A stretch of DNA of 64,000 nt from Lobosporangium transversale (GCF_002105155.1 NW_019029010.1:248001-312000); one strand, 5' to 3'. Shown: positions 53,182 through 63,552, counted from the stretch's first letter. Notes: generated by a model not told the origin, from the sequence alone. Numbers and translations: made by a program.

Positions 53182-53856
53182 TACCTTATTGAAAATTGCC
53201 CTTAGAAAATAATAAGTACTTACCGGAAATCAGTCTCAGTTTCTGCCTCTTGACGGGAAGCTCGATCCCGGCGTTGCATATCTTCGCGGACATTTAGGGC
53301 TTCTGAAGATTGATCTGCCGGTACAGCAGCCCTATATCCATGATTTTACCAAAAGACGTAGTTAGTATCCAATAGTCATAGTCTTTTAATATATATTAAT
53401 ATATATATACTCATATTATTCATATATATTAAGATTTATTCAGCCATCTCATCTAACTACCTATTTTCAGGCAGAGTGGCTCGGATTTGAATGTTCTTTG
53501 GATTGAGAGGACATGAACTATGTGTACTCCTTGAGTGCAAAATGCTCCCGCATTTGCATGGTTTATTTGCTAATCTGGGGTCGGTGTATGGTATTATTAT
53601 TATGTACATAATGATATATATAGTACAATATGATAATAATATATAGAAGAAAATAGTAGTGATAATAAGCTTGTAAGTGCGTAAACGTTTATACCACATA
53701 CAATATTTAGTATCATATTGTATGGCTTAGCAATAAAATGGAGTTTGTTTGGACATACCGATAGTTCGGGCATGCTGTATTCGAAGATCTTTTGTGATCG
53801 GTGCGCCCGCAACTACGACAGGGTGTGACATTTGTAGTGGGTAAAGAGGATGACAT
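48699..53856 (-). CDS. Helitron 2 Rep/helicase, four exons, one homopolymer frameshift
   Basis: Exons 53856-53759, 53574-53461, 53331-53224 and 53107-48699 join in phase. Exons 1 and 2 encode two zinc-knuckle-like sites (CRSCGRTDHKRSSNTAC; CKCGSILHSRSTHSSC). The Helitron N-domain follows, then the HUH motif GLPHAHILL near residue 610, FYRRRDTG, PYNPYLLTKY and the paired tyrosines KYLYKY near 747. A PIF1-like helicase has Walker A DGPGGTGKT near 1121, FWDEAAM, GGDFRQVLPVV and YVALSRCTD at the C-terminus. A poly-Gln tract interrupts near residue 770. One extra base in the A5 run at 52478-52482 splits the frame; without it the product would be about 1575 aa. Rep nicks and joins single strands and the helicase drives rolling-circle movement. 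This could be an assembly error. Confidence 0.92.
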
Positions 53857-53981
53857 GATATTTTGGTTTTAATAGAGGAGTTTTCTAAGGAAATGTTGGG
53901 TATAAAGGATGAAGTGATATTTTGACTTTGATGGAGAAGTTGTCGAAGGAAAATAAACATGATGATTTTGGATCAACACTG

Positions 53982-54016
<35 letters not shown>

Positions 54017-54436
54017 ATCCCTTATAATATTTACCGCTTTTTTCCCATTACTCCACCCAATACTTTTATGCCAACTATCTCTCGAACCGTTTATTGCATA
54101 AATTTGTGCAATAACCTTATTTTTTCTTAGTTTTTCAAATATTCATTAAGTTGCCCCCTTCAACACCCAGCCATTCTTATTCTCGCTCAATATTGTTATT
54201 CTAAAACGCTGATTGAATTGATTTGTGGCTGATTTCTACATCCTCCCTTTGTTACAAGCAAATTAATTGGCTGCAACGCTTTCGAAAAATGTAAGATTGT
54301 GGTGTTACGGTTTAAAGGATAGATCAAATATAAGGTTAGTGAAGGACCTTTTAATTATTATTATCATTAAAAGTCTTTTATATAGACTTAAGGTCATCAA
54401 CACTGTAACAACGATTATCAAAAGACTGGAGATCGT

Positions 54437-54757
54437 TTATTTCTCTAATGATGCGAATGCCCTCTCAACCTCGTATGGATCCAAGTCGCCAAGTCTTTCC
54501 CACTCTTGTTCCCATTCTTGTTCATACGGATCTTCTTGCCGAGCCTTTTGGTCTTCCTTAGGGGCAAAAGGAGAGGTTTCGTTTTTCTCTGTCTTGATTT
54601 TTTTTATAGTGGTGGGTGAGGAACTCGCTTCATCTCCTTGCTTTCTTTTGCCTCTTGCTAGGATGGCTGGAGATGAAGATGAGGCTTGAGTCCTCTTCAA
54701 AGCTTGACTTCTTGTCGAATGAGTCGAATAAACTTTTGTTACAGAGTGGTTCTCCAT
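54437..54757 (-). CDS. Helitron 2 accessory protein, 106 aa
   Basis: ATG-initiated frame. The N-terminus is Ser/Thr/Arg-rich (HSTRSQALKRTQASSSS), followed by two Lys-rich patches (RGKRKQG and KKIKTEK) and an acidic C-terminus (EQEWEQEWERLGDLDPYEVE). It stands upstream of the Rep gene, as the 200-aa gene does in Helitron 1. Similarity between them is of composition and layout rather than clear sequence identity. Whether it belongs to the element depends on the 5' boundary at 56146. Confidence 0.5.
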   Translation of the reverse strand: MENHSVTKVYSTHSTRSQALKRTQASSSSPAILARGKRKQGDEASSSPTTIKKIKTEKNETSPFAPKEDQKARQEDPYEQEWEQEWERLGDLDPYEVERAFASLEK

Positions 54758-55630
54758 GTTAAAATGTAAAAAGTTTGAGATATATGAATGATTTGAGTGA
54801 AAGTGTAAATTATTTATGAGAGATGGTCTGAGTAAAAATGTAGCAGAGCGAGCTAGAGTTATGGTATTGTAGGTGGATGTTCAGTTCATTCATCTTTATT
54901 TTATAGTTGAGAAAAAAAAAAAAAAAAAAAAAAAAGAAAACTAAAGAAAACGAAGGCGTATGGAATATCAAGCATTTTGCTGGGCGCATGCCATGTCTCT
55001 CTATTGAAGAACGAACAGCTATGGAATGTCAAGCATTTTGCTGGACACATGCCATGTCTTTCTATTAAAAAATGAAAATGTATATGAATGAAATGTTAAG
55101 CATTTCGTGGGGCGTAGGTCATGTATAAATGTGTTTCTCTACATTATTATTTTAGAAAACTAACACGATATGCAGTGGTCCTCTTGACTTAATTATAGTC
55201 ATGTTTCTTAGCACTCATGGCACAAGTTAGATTTGTCTGTAAGGGAAAAGGAGCTAAAGTGGAGAAGGAAGGTTTCTTATAGAAAAAAAGCGCGTTCCAT
55301 ATGAAATATCAAACATTTCACAGGAGCATTGTCATTGTCATTGCACAGACCATGTTTCTCTATGAAAATTAATTTGTTAAAAAATAAATCTCTTTGTTTT
55401 CTAACAGTCATGTTTCTGTCATATATTTTTATCATGCCACATGAATGTATCGACACTTGAAGGAATTCATGTTTGAGGTTAAAGCATATGATATGATCAA
55501 GGCTTATAGGTAGTGTTTGAAGGAGCTCAATTGTTGTTTTATTATTATTACTATATTATTATTATTATTATTATATAAAATAAAATTCTTATTATTATTT
55601 TTATGCATCAATGGTTCAATGGCTGATGGT
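54758..55630. repeat. Helitron 2 5' region with 60-bp tandem repeats
   Basis: The unit tatggaataTcaagcatttt followed by gctggRcRcatgccatgtct occurs at 54959, 55019 and, more diverged, 55079, with a further relative near 55298. An A-run lies at 54911. No gene was recognised. Confidence 0.75.
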
Positions 55631-55844
55631 AGAAGCAGGCCATGATTGAAGGCTGATTATTTTTTTTTTTTCAATGCATCATGATTGAGATGATTGAGAT
55701 GATTGAGATCTGGTTGGTTATTATTTGTAATGTAAAGCCCAAAGTTGCGCTCTCATGATGATCGCTCATAATCATGATTGAGGTCACATGATGATTGGGT
55801 CACATGATTGAGGTCCGATGATTGAAGTATGTATGCTCATTTCC

Positions 55845-55975
55845 TGAAGGGCACATGAAAATGGAATGACATGAAATGAAAATGGAATGACATGAAATGA
55901 AAATGGAATGACATGAAATGAAAATGGAATGACATGAAATGAAATGAAATGAAATGGAATGGAATGGAATGGAAT
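55845..55975. repeat. 21-bp tandem repeat, aaaatggaatgacatgaaatg
   Basis: About four and a half copies, then shorter tggaa and tgaaa units. The minus-strand open frame with repeated SFISCHSI-like peptides is a by-product. Confidence 0.93.
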
Positions 55976-56340
55976 TTATTTTAGATTTATGGACGGACGT
56001 ATCATAGAGCAAGAATTATGAAACTATGAAATGAAATATATCATATAATAGAGCAAGATCTATGAAATATATCATATAATAGAGCAAAGATCTATGAAAC
56101 GAGTTATTACGATAAGGGAGAAACCATTTCGACTTTAGTATATAGATGAGCTTTTATTCATTATAAAAATGGTAAAAGTAATCATTTAGACTGAACATGA
56201 TTCAATTGGCTCTTATAGAGCTATGGCGTCATTCAATGACACCAATGGCGGGATGCTAAAATGCAAGAGAACCTTCACCAGCAATGGCTTTTCAATGTAA
56301 CGAGATGAGCATGGTAAATGAATGTCAAAAAGCGTGCAAT

Positions 56341-56449
56341 CAGGGCTCCTATTCGAGACCCGAATGAAATTCGAATGCATAAATGAAAGGGTGAAAAAAA
56401 TATTTTACAGTGCATTCGAATCCTATTCGAGTCTCGAATAGGAGCCCTG
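56341..56449. mobile_element. hAT-like MITE, 109 bp
   Basis: Perfect 19-bp terminal inverted repeats (cagggctcctattcgagac) bound a non-coding core. The flanks show an 8-bp duplication with one mismatch, cgtgcaat on the left and cgtgcgat on the right. CAGGG ends with an 8-bp target duplication are the hallmark of hAT elements. It lies 195 bases beyond the proposed Helitron 2 5' end. Confidence 0.85.
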
Positions 56450-56499
56450 CGTGCGATTGGTAGTCATTTTTGCGGTCTACTGTAATTTGCTTCTGATTA

Positions 56500-56810
56500 A
56501 AAATTCATTTCCGATTTAATTTGAGTTGGTATGATTTAATTTACGTCCGATTCAATTTACTTCCATTTTAAATTTGTTTCGGATTTAAATTAGTTTCGGA
56601 TTTAATTTAATTCCATTTTAAATTAGTTTCGGATTTATTTTAATTCCATTTTAATTTATCTCCACTTTAATTTATCTCCATTTTAATTTATCTCCATTTT
56701 AATTTATTCCCACTTTAATTATTTTCCAGTTTAATTCAATCCCAAGTTAATTAAAATCCCATTATTTTAATTCCAGTTTAATTTTATTCCAATTTTAATT
56801 TTTCCCAAAC
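56500..56810. repeat. Degenerate minisatellite of ccattttaatttatct type
   Basis: Sixteen or more units of about 13-20 bases built on tccattttaatt, cggatttaat and ctttaattta. Non-coding. Confidence 0.85.
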
Positions 56811-56933
56811 TTGCTGTACATCTTAGCTTAAGGGCTAAAATATACACAAAAGAAGATAGGACAGAATGAAGAGTATCAAGAGAGAAAGGTTATAAACTGA
56901 GTTAAAAGATAAATGGCAAGATGAACTTACATA

Positions 56934-58533
56934 CACTATTATGCAAAACTGATTCATTAATTCATTCCCATGTGCATTTCTTTTTTTCTTTCCTAGAAAC
57001 CGTATATGCATACACCACTCATACTTTGGTTTAATGCGTTGTGACATTAGCTTGTCTCATTTGGAAAGCTAATGACTTTTTTGTTCATTCAGGTCATTGA
57101 ATCAGTTTCACATGTGCTCATTCGGTGGCCAAAGATCTTTATACTTTTGTGAGCCATAACCTTACATCAATAGATAGTATTCCAACCATGGGCATCACTG
57201 ACAGCTTGGAGTCTCTTATGGATACCTATGATGAGTTTGCGGCAGAAGTCCACTGGGATCCTGTACCATTCAACCGATATTCGCTCCCATAGTTCATCAC
57301 AGCTCTTAGCTCGCTCCGGATACCTAGAGAGCCGCCTATCCAATTCTGCCCACATGTGTTCAATAGGGTTGAGGTCAGGGGATTGTGCTGGCCACTCTAG
57401 AAGTGTACCTTCCTCTTCTGTCAGATGTACTGACTCCAAATACTTCCTAACAATCTTCGCCGTGTGCTTCGAGTCATTGTCGTGCTGAAAGACGATATCG
57501 CTTTTAGTTAGGCCCCAGTCATCAAGCGACATCTGTAGATCCTCCTGCAGTAGTTTGATGTAAAGTTGTGCGTCCATATTATTGTCAATCTTTGCAATGT
57601 ATCCAGGTCCGTACCATGAGAATCATGACCACACTTTAACATTACCACCCCCAAACTTGACAGTGCCTTGCACCGACCTGCGAGTGAGGCGTCCCGGGTT
57701 GTCGTCCCAGATCCACTGCACGCCATCAGAGCAGATTCGGTTTATTTTCGATTCATCTGACCAAATAACCTTTTTCCAATCTTCCAGAGTCCATTCCTTA
57801 TACTTTTTGATAAAATGCAAACGAGCTTTAATATGCCGTCGAAGTAAAGCTGGCTTATGTACACGCCTCTTTGCTGTCAATCCTAACTCCTTGAGCCGTC
57901 GTCTAACGGTGGTCTCAGAAACAGCCGCTGGTATGAGCTGGTTGGCTCTGACGGTGGCCTCAACTGCAGACTTGAGTGTACCTCGTTTCATGTTCACCTT
58001 AAGATACTGCATGATACCTCTAGGTACTTTCCTTGGTCGACCGCCTTTATTGACTGGCATGTGCTCCTTATTATGTGCATAGATCCTGGTGGCCGTCGCT
58101 ATTGATATACCAACACTAGCAGCAGTTTCTCTAGTAGACATGCCTCCCATCATTAACCTCCTGGCTTCGTTGACTTTCCTTTGTGGAGTGGGTCTCATAT
58201 TTTGTGAAGGTATAGTTAAGAGAGAGTGAAGCAAGTGTTCATAAAGGAAAGAGAGAAAAGTCCTTTTTTTACTGGCATTAAATGACGTCCAAAAGTTGTC
58301 ATGGGCAACATATTAGACCACATGTGAAACTGATTCAATGACCTGCATGAACAAAAAAGTCATTAGCTATTCAAATGAGACAAGCTAATGTCACAACGCA
58401 TCACTATGACGTAGAAGAAGACGGGAGCTTTATTAAACCAAAGTATGAGTGGTGTATGCATATACGGTTTCTAGGAATGAAAAAAAGAAATGCACATGGG
58501 AATGAATTATTGAATCAGTTTTGCATGATAGTG
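56934..58533 (-). mobile_element. Tc1-type DNA transposon, 1600 bp
   Basis: TA dinucleotides (56932-56933 and 58534-58535) flank the element. Its inverted repeats are long: 56934-57116 on the left and 58319-58533 on the right, both starting CACTATYATGCAAAACTGAT. The right arm has about 32 bases absent from the left (near 58400-58432). A tgaatcagttt-like phrase occurs at both the outer and inner part of each arm, an IR/DR-type arrangement. The transposase gene inside has one premature stop. Confidence 0.93.
57167..58198 (-). pseudogene. Tc1 transposase with one in-frame stop
   Basis: From the ATG at 58198 the frame runs through a paired-type helix-turn-helix (MSTRETAASVGISIATATRI), a GGRPRK hinge and a second helix-turn-helix region, then VIWSDESKI (first Asp). 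A TGA follows at 57620-57622 right after NVKVWS. The same frame resumes with FSWYGPGYIAKID, then VFQHDNDSKHTA (second Asp) and SPDLNPIEHMW (Glu), the DD34E layout of Tc1. The remainder is intact to 57167, so only this stop disables it. Total length about 343 codons, normal for Tc1. Confidence 0.93.
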
Positions 58534-58539
58534 TAGCGC

Positions 58540-60020
58540 AGAGACCAAATATCTAAAGCATCGATATCCATCGTGCGGATAAACTGAGTCATGTAGCATT
58601 AAATCCACGAAATCCAGCTGGCGTTTCGTTGGGGCCATGAAATCTCCAATGCACAACTTTTTAAAATCATCAAGCTGGGTAGAAGAGCTTGTTGTCTCTG
58701 TCATTGGCATTGATGATATAGGAAAGAACCAACTATTGCTATAGAAAAATTTGCTTACAATAGTTAAGCAAAGTGTAATGGGCGTACATGACTTTTGTAG
58801 GTTCAAAGGCATGAAATCAAGGAGGTAACTCACAGCAGTTGCTTTTGATTAATAAGGTCATCCTTGCTCCAAGTGCCAAGAAGATGTTTCGTATGAGTAT
58901 AAAGCTCGCTGAGAAGTGAAGATAAACCTGGCGTTGGAAGGAGGATCATCTTCGACGCATCATGGCCGTACTAAGCAGGACATATAAACAAGGAAGCACA
59001 ATGCGCGATCGCAGGTTAAGCACTATTCATAAACATGAGCAATTGACAAGCCACCATTTACTGTCACTTTACTTACGTGATGATAGGGATCCTTAATTAA
59101 ATCGCAGAAGGCTTGTTTCATTAAGTGCAGCAGTCTCCTCATCCACCTCATCCACCTCTCCGAGATTGTCGCTGTCCGCCTGTGCATCGGTCTCTGGATC
59201 GGGTCCTTCATCAGTCAATTTCGGGTTGCTTGTGCTTCGATCACTGGCTTCGGTTTTAGTGAGCAATTCACCAGAAGCTGTGGTGCCGTATCATTTTGAA
59301 TATGCATAAATTAGCGATAAGTTGGTGTTAGCCCAAAAAAAAAAAAAGCACATACTTTATGGAGCATTGGACAAATTCATACTTCGTGAAGCTGTGTCCT
59401 TTATGTTAACTTGAGTGTCTTTCAAATCTTCCTCTTCATCTCACAAATCATCCTGCACCTGCTTGGCTTGTGTTTGTTGCTTTAGCAGCAAGAGTTCGAT
59501 CTCGTCATCGCTTTCCTCATCTATAAATAGCACATACAGAAGCATCTTAGAAGGTGCGGGGGAATATTGAGTATTTTTCAAAAGAAGCTCAGTCAATGAG
59601 TTACCATTGGAGCTCCTTGTTCAATGAGGCATTCTCGCTTTCATAATCTCTGCGTCGCCGTTTGGTCATCACTTCGTCAATAATATCATGTAGCTTCCGA
59701 TAGTTTTTCTTAAATCTCTTTTGGGACAGTTGCTCAAGAAAGAAGTCCTTTTCATACAGTGCATCCTGGCCTGTTTGCCAAACAACATTAAGTCTAGTAG
59801 AAGCTTTTCAAATACCGTGATGACGACTACCACCAAGATACTTTCTCGCGATACTCCACTCTTGGCGAGCCTTGATTTTGCTCATGTTTTGATTTTTAGA
59901 CCAATTTTAAAAACCCGGATAGTTGAAGTCCTGTGGGCCATTGCATGATTGGAAGTAGGCTTTTGTGGATAATTTTTCGAACTCGTTGCGCCAGTGTTCC
60001 TTATACTTCGCAATCTACAT
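58540..60020 (-). pseudogene. Degenerate multi-exon gene remnants
   Basis: On the minus strand, coding-looking pieces are separated by stops: near 60015-59895 (YKEHWRNEFEKLSTKAYFQS), 59790-59620 (LYEKDFFLEQLSQKRFKKNY), 59280-59090 (acidic, with ETDAQADSDNLGEVDEVDEE) and 58833-58507 (a 108-residue frame). They are plausibly exons of one decayed charged protein. No family was recognised. Confidence 0.4.
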
Positions 60021-60099
60021 ATTTCCATGTAGAGCTTATTAGTTACTCAGACATTGTCAAAAGTGACTATAGTAAGATAGAACTACCTTAGTATGAAAA

Positions 60100-60580
60100 C
60101 AGAAATAGGAAAGTCAGCATCTGACAAAGCCCTGCTAGGCGAGGTCAGATTACCAAGTACCTCTGACGCGCATGCTAAGTAGAAATTCTAACAATGGCGC
60201 GAAACTCTACACAGTGTTGGAATCATAAAGAGAAAAAAAACTGATGCAGAGTAATCTCTTTAGGAGCTTCACTTGGAATGCACTCTAACGCTGCCGTCAA
60301 AGGACACATAGCTTTTGTCTTAAATGTATGAACTCAGCTGAGCCAAAATTCCAGACAGAGTAACCCTATGCACTATCCAACAGTCACTGCTAATGAGTGT
60401 CGAAATGTCTGGCACCTCCAACGGCATGCTGTGCAGAGCTACTAGCAATAACGAAAACTCCGCACAGAGTTAGGACCCATAAAAAATACTGTATAACGGA
60501 GTAATTTTAGGGACTTCAGAAAGCACTCCAACGCTGGCGTTGATCGGACACGCAATGTCGTCAGTGATGTACGATACTTT
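60100..60580. repeat. Diverged tandem duplication, about 245-bp period
   Basis: Phrases at 60210-60310 (gaaactctacacagtgttgg, then gcactctaacgctgccgt, then ggacacatag) recur at about 60445-60555 (gaaaactccgcacagagtta, then gcactccaacgctggcgt, then ggacacgcaa). Similarity is about two thirds. Non-coding as far as seen. Confidence 0.7.
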
Positions 60581-61016
60581 ATATGACATGGAGTGCTTCA
60601 ATGACCAAATGAGAAGGGTAATAATCACGAAAAAAAAAAAAAAAAAAAAAAAAAGATGAAAGATGAAAGATGCTTTAATTACAATCAATCAATTAATTAG
60701 AAAAGAAACGTAATCGCCTGGGAGACAGCATTGTTATCTGAAAAAGGAGGAGCAAGTTCAATTAATCGTTTGAAATGTGGATGATGGAAGTAATGATTAA
60801 ATTTTAGCTGGGTGAGTGACTTAAGTTTCTGTAGCCATTCGTGTACGTCCCTTATTTGCCACTCTTTTCTTTTCTATCTTTCTTTTTAGATCCGAGTGTG
60901 TATTTTAAGTTAATAATGCTCCTGTATGTTAAGTATTTTTTTTTTTTTTTTTTTTTTTTTTTCATTCCTAATATATTAAAAGAATATACGTAGCGTAATA
61001 GACACTCTGCCTAGAA
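60581..61016. other. Spacer with poly-A and poly-T runs
   Basis: A-run at 60630-60653 and T-run at 60938-60962. No gene was recognised. Confidence 0.6.
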
Positions 61017-61832
61017 TGGGGTTCTATTTCAATGCGTGGGCCAAGAATCTTGGAAGGTGAGAGATGATCATCTCTTTTTTTTATTGTCTGCCCATACTTT
61101 TTATAATCTTTATAGAATGTAACTTGCTATAAATTTCTATAGGACACTACTTTTCTATATTTCTAAAGCACGACACTTTGTAACATCAGTCTAATACACG
61201 TATTTTCTAACCATTAGTAATGACTTCACTTTAGTTGTATCCTCAATAATGATTAAGGCTGAAGAAGAGATTGGACTAAGGCGAACATATCCTTTGCAAG
61301 AAGAATGACTCCTTCTTTTCAACTCTCGCCTTCTCATACTGAACCACTATCCGTCGGTTGCAGGCTGTAGGCAAACATTCTCAAGTACAAGCTGGGCTCT
61401 GTTACAGGGTTGTCCGCATATGTTTGTTGATGTCTTCGCCGAGCTATTTCATACACTCTTTATCAATCTTGAAAAGCTCCCCTATACGGAGCTTAATTTG
61501 ACATCTTTGATCCAGGAAGAATTTGGACAGACTCGTTCCAAGCTCATTCAACTTGGATATCCAAATTCCATTTCTTCAAGGTAACTCCGAATGGTAATAG
61601 ATGAAGCTCAAATCCTAGGAGATCAAGGGGATGGCTAGTTTGCATCGCTGTTCTCAGACCCAAGCCCTCATCCACTACTTTCGCCTGTACTCCATGCTGC
61701 AAGAAGAGTTAGAGAGTGAAGTTAATTTACAATTGTATATGTGGGACAGGACTCAGTATACGAACTCTTCACTAGGCCATAGCGAGGTATCTCACATATT
61801 TGCTAGTCCCACTCTATCATAACCACAATATT

Positions 61833-61868
<36 letters not shown>

Positions 61869-61920
61869 GCGGAGACGGCATCAAGGAGTATGGATCCGAA
61901 ATGTTCCCTCATGTAAGCAG
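61017..61920 (+). pseudogene. Remnant of a P-loop NTPase gene of the CRN-associated type
   Basis: Coding blocks are recognisable but no full gene. A short exon at 61017-61058 reads MGFYFNAWAKNLG before gtgaga. A longer one at 61365-61578 (ALLQGCPHMFVDVFAELFHT, then LIQEEFGQTRSKLIQLGYP) ends at gtaact. A frame near 61591 reads VIDEAQILGDQGDG, a Walker B-like segment, then a TAG, then LFSDPSPHPLLSPVLHAARR. The order and the DEAQ and LLSPVLH phrases recall NTPases that accompany or form CRN bodies in Mucoromycota and Glomeromycota. Walker A was not found. Family assignment is from memory of motifs and is tentative. Confidence 0.5.
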
Positions 61921-62761
61921 CACTTTCTCTATACAAATGTTACAATCCAACATCAAAGCCGCTTCTTCCTATATCTCACACACCATCCTTTCTTGTCATT
62001 GATGAACTTTCATGTCAACGTTGTAGCTTATTCCAAATCCACTTATCTTTTATACATGGCCGAGGCTACAAACCGTTTCTGGTGGTCCAGGTTCAATAAT
62101 GGCGGTCTAATAAGAGACGATGGCGGTCATATGAAAAATAATGACCATGTAAAACATAGCGGCTGGACAAAAAATATGGCGACCGTATAAAGCACAGTTG
62201 TTACTAGACAGAAAGCAATGGTGATCTAATCAAAACGACGGCGACCGTGTTAAACGGGGAAGTGACTAGACAAAAAGTGCTATATCGTACTGCGGCTTTT
62301 TTTTTAAGACTTTCCCATCAGTCCTCTCAAATTTCAGGGCATTTCTTTGCCGCTTCCATTTAAAAATACAACCTACAACTAGAATATGTTCGTGACCAAA
62401 TGACGAGGACAATACTTTTACATATTTAAATGCTTGCTTGCATTTTAAATAGACTTATGTTGGCACTCCAAATCTCTATTATATAAGTACCAACGACGGC
62501 AGTAAAAGCTTATGGAACATTGTTACTGTGCCTTTCGCCGTTTGTGCAGTAATAGCTACTTACCAATAATGCCTGGGGTAGAAGGAAAATCTTTCTCCCA
62601 TGATTCTGAGTATCCTTGTAACCACAACAACAACAATGATAATGATGATAATAATATACACCTGGAGATCAAGTTGGCATGAATAATAACAGGCAATAGC
62701 AGCTTTGAGTAGTGACACTAAAGGTTGTCAAATACAAAAAGAAAAAAAAATTGAGGGCTAC

Positions 62762-62801
<40 letters not shown>

Positions 62802-63300
62802 TCAAACGGTACTGACATTAAAGAGGACAACGAGTCGAACGTTGGCCGGCGGGGGAGTGCGGAATGGATGGCGCTGTCCGTAATGAAAAAACTCTTTAGT
62901 GGAGTAAAAAGAGCATAGATCCATTGCCATAAAAAATCTTATAGCGCAAGCTCCAACCCAGCAAAGGTCTATCTTACGTAGCGACTGGTGCCTCTAACAT
63001 AGGGGTTAGTAAGGCCTTATATCAGTCACTAGACGACACCAAAGATCAGCTGAAAATAATAGGCCACATTCCTGAGTAGTGTTTAAGAGTAATCCTTCTT
63101 GCTTTTTAGGGTGACGCATGATGCTTCCTTCCATTCAGCGCTCCGGAGTATCTTGAAGCAGGGGTGTGAATGGTGGATATGCCTCTTTGTTCAAATGCCT
63201 TAGTAATTTTATGTTCTTTTACATTATATTGTGTATTGTTCTACAATTTGTACATGTACACTTGAGTGCGTTCTAACGATGTTGCGTTTATTCTCGATTC
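61921..63300. other. Repeat-bearing spacer, possible exon debris
   Basis: At 62100-62270 the phrase atggcggtc/atggcgaccgt recurs four times. An ATT microsatellite lies at 62764-62801. A frame near 62800-62916 (DIKEDNESNVGRRGSAEWMA) could be an exon. No gene was established. Confidence 0.45.
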
Positions 63301-63321
63301 CCATTTACGTTTTTACTCCCT

Positions 63322-63552
63322 TTGTATTGGTTTGTGGAGGAAAGCACAATACTTCAAGGAAGAGTGACATTTCAAGACTTGGATGTTGCGCAGCACGCAA
63401 GATCACAGATTTACGCCGCATTTATGAGGGGTGTGGTTGATAAAGCCGCCCTGGCCATCCTAGCAGATGATCCGGTCTCCCTTGTAAGCTTTACTAGGTA
63501 CGAGTGGCGCGAGGGATCAACATGGTTATCAGTCTTAAACGCCAATCGATAA
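63322..63552 (+). other. Possible exon, unknown protein
   Basis: A 76-codon frame with balanced composition (VTFQDLDVAQHARSQIYAAF, then GVVDKAALAILADDPVSLVS) ending in a stop. It may be the last exon of a larger broken gene. No motif was recognised. Confidence 0.35.

Larger units (their letters stand above)
47217..56146 (-). mobile_element. Helitron 2, nearly intact, about 8.9 kb
   Basis: On the minus strand the element starts TCTATATACTAAAG at 56146, preceded by A, and ends with a CCGTG...CACGG hairpin, nine bases, CTAG (47220-47217) and then T. This is the textbook Helitron end structure, and the 5' start matches Helitron 1. It contains, in order, a 106-aa accessory gene, the four-exon Rep/helicase gene and a three-exon Ser/Pro-rich gene. 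The 5' boundary is inferred from the match to Helitron 1 and needs confirmation. A closer candidate 5' end at 54374 (TCTATATAAAAGAC, preceded by G) would exclude the 106-aa gene. Confidence 0.75.

Noticed and set aside
55800..56012. Small gene with SFISCHSI-like repeats
   Set aside because: Pure translation of a 21-bp tandem repeat.
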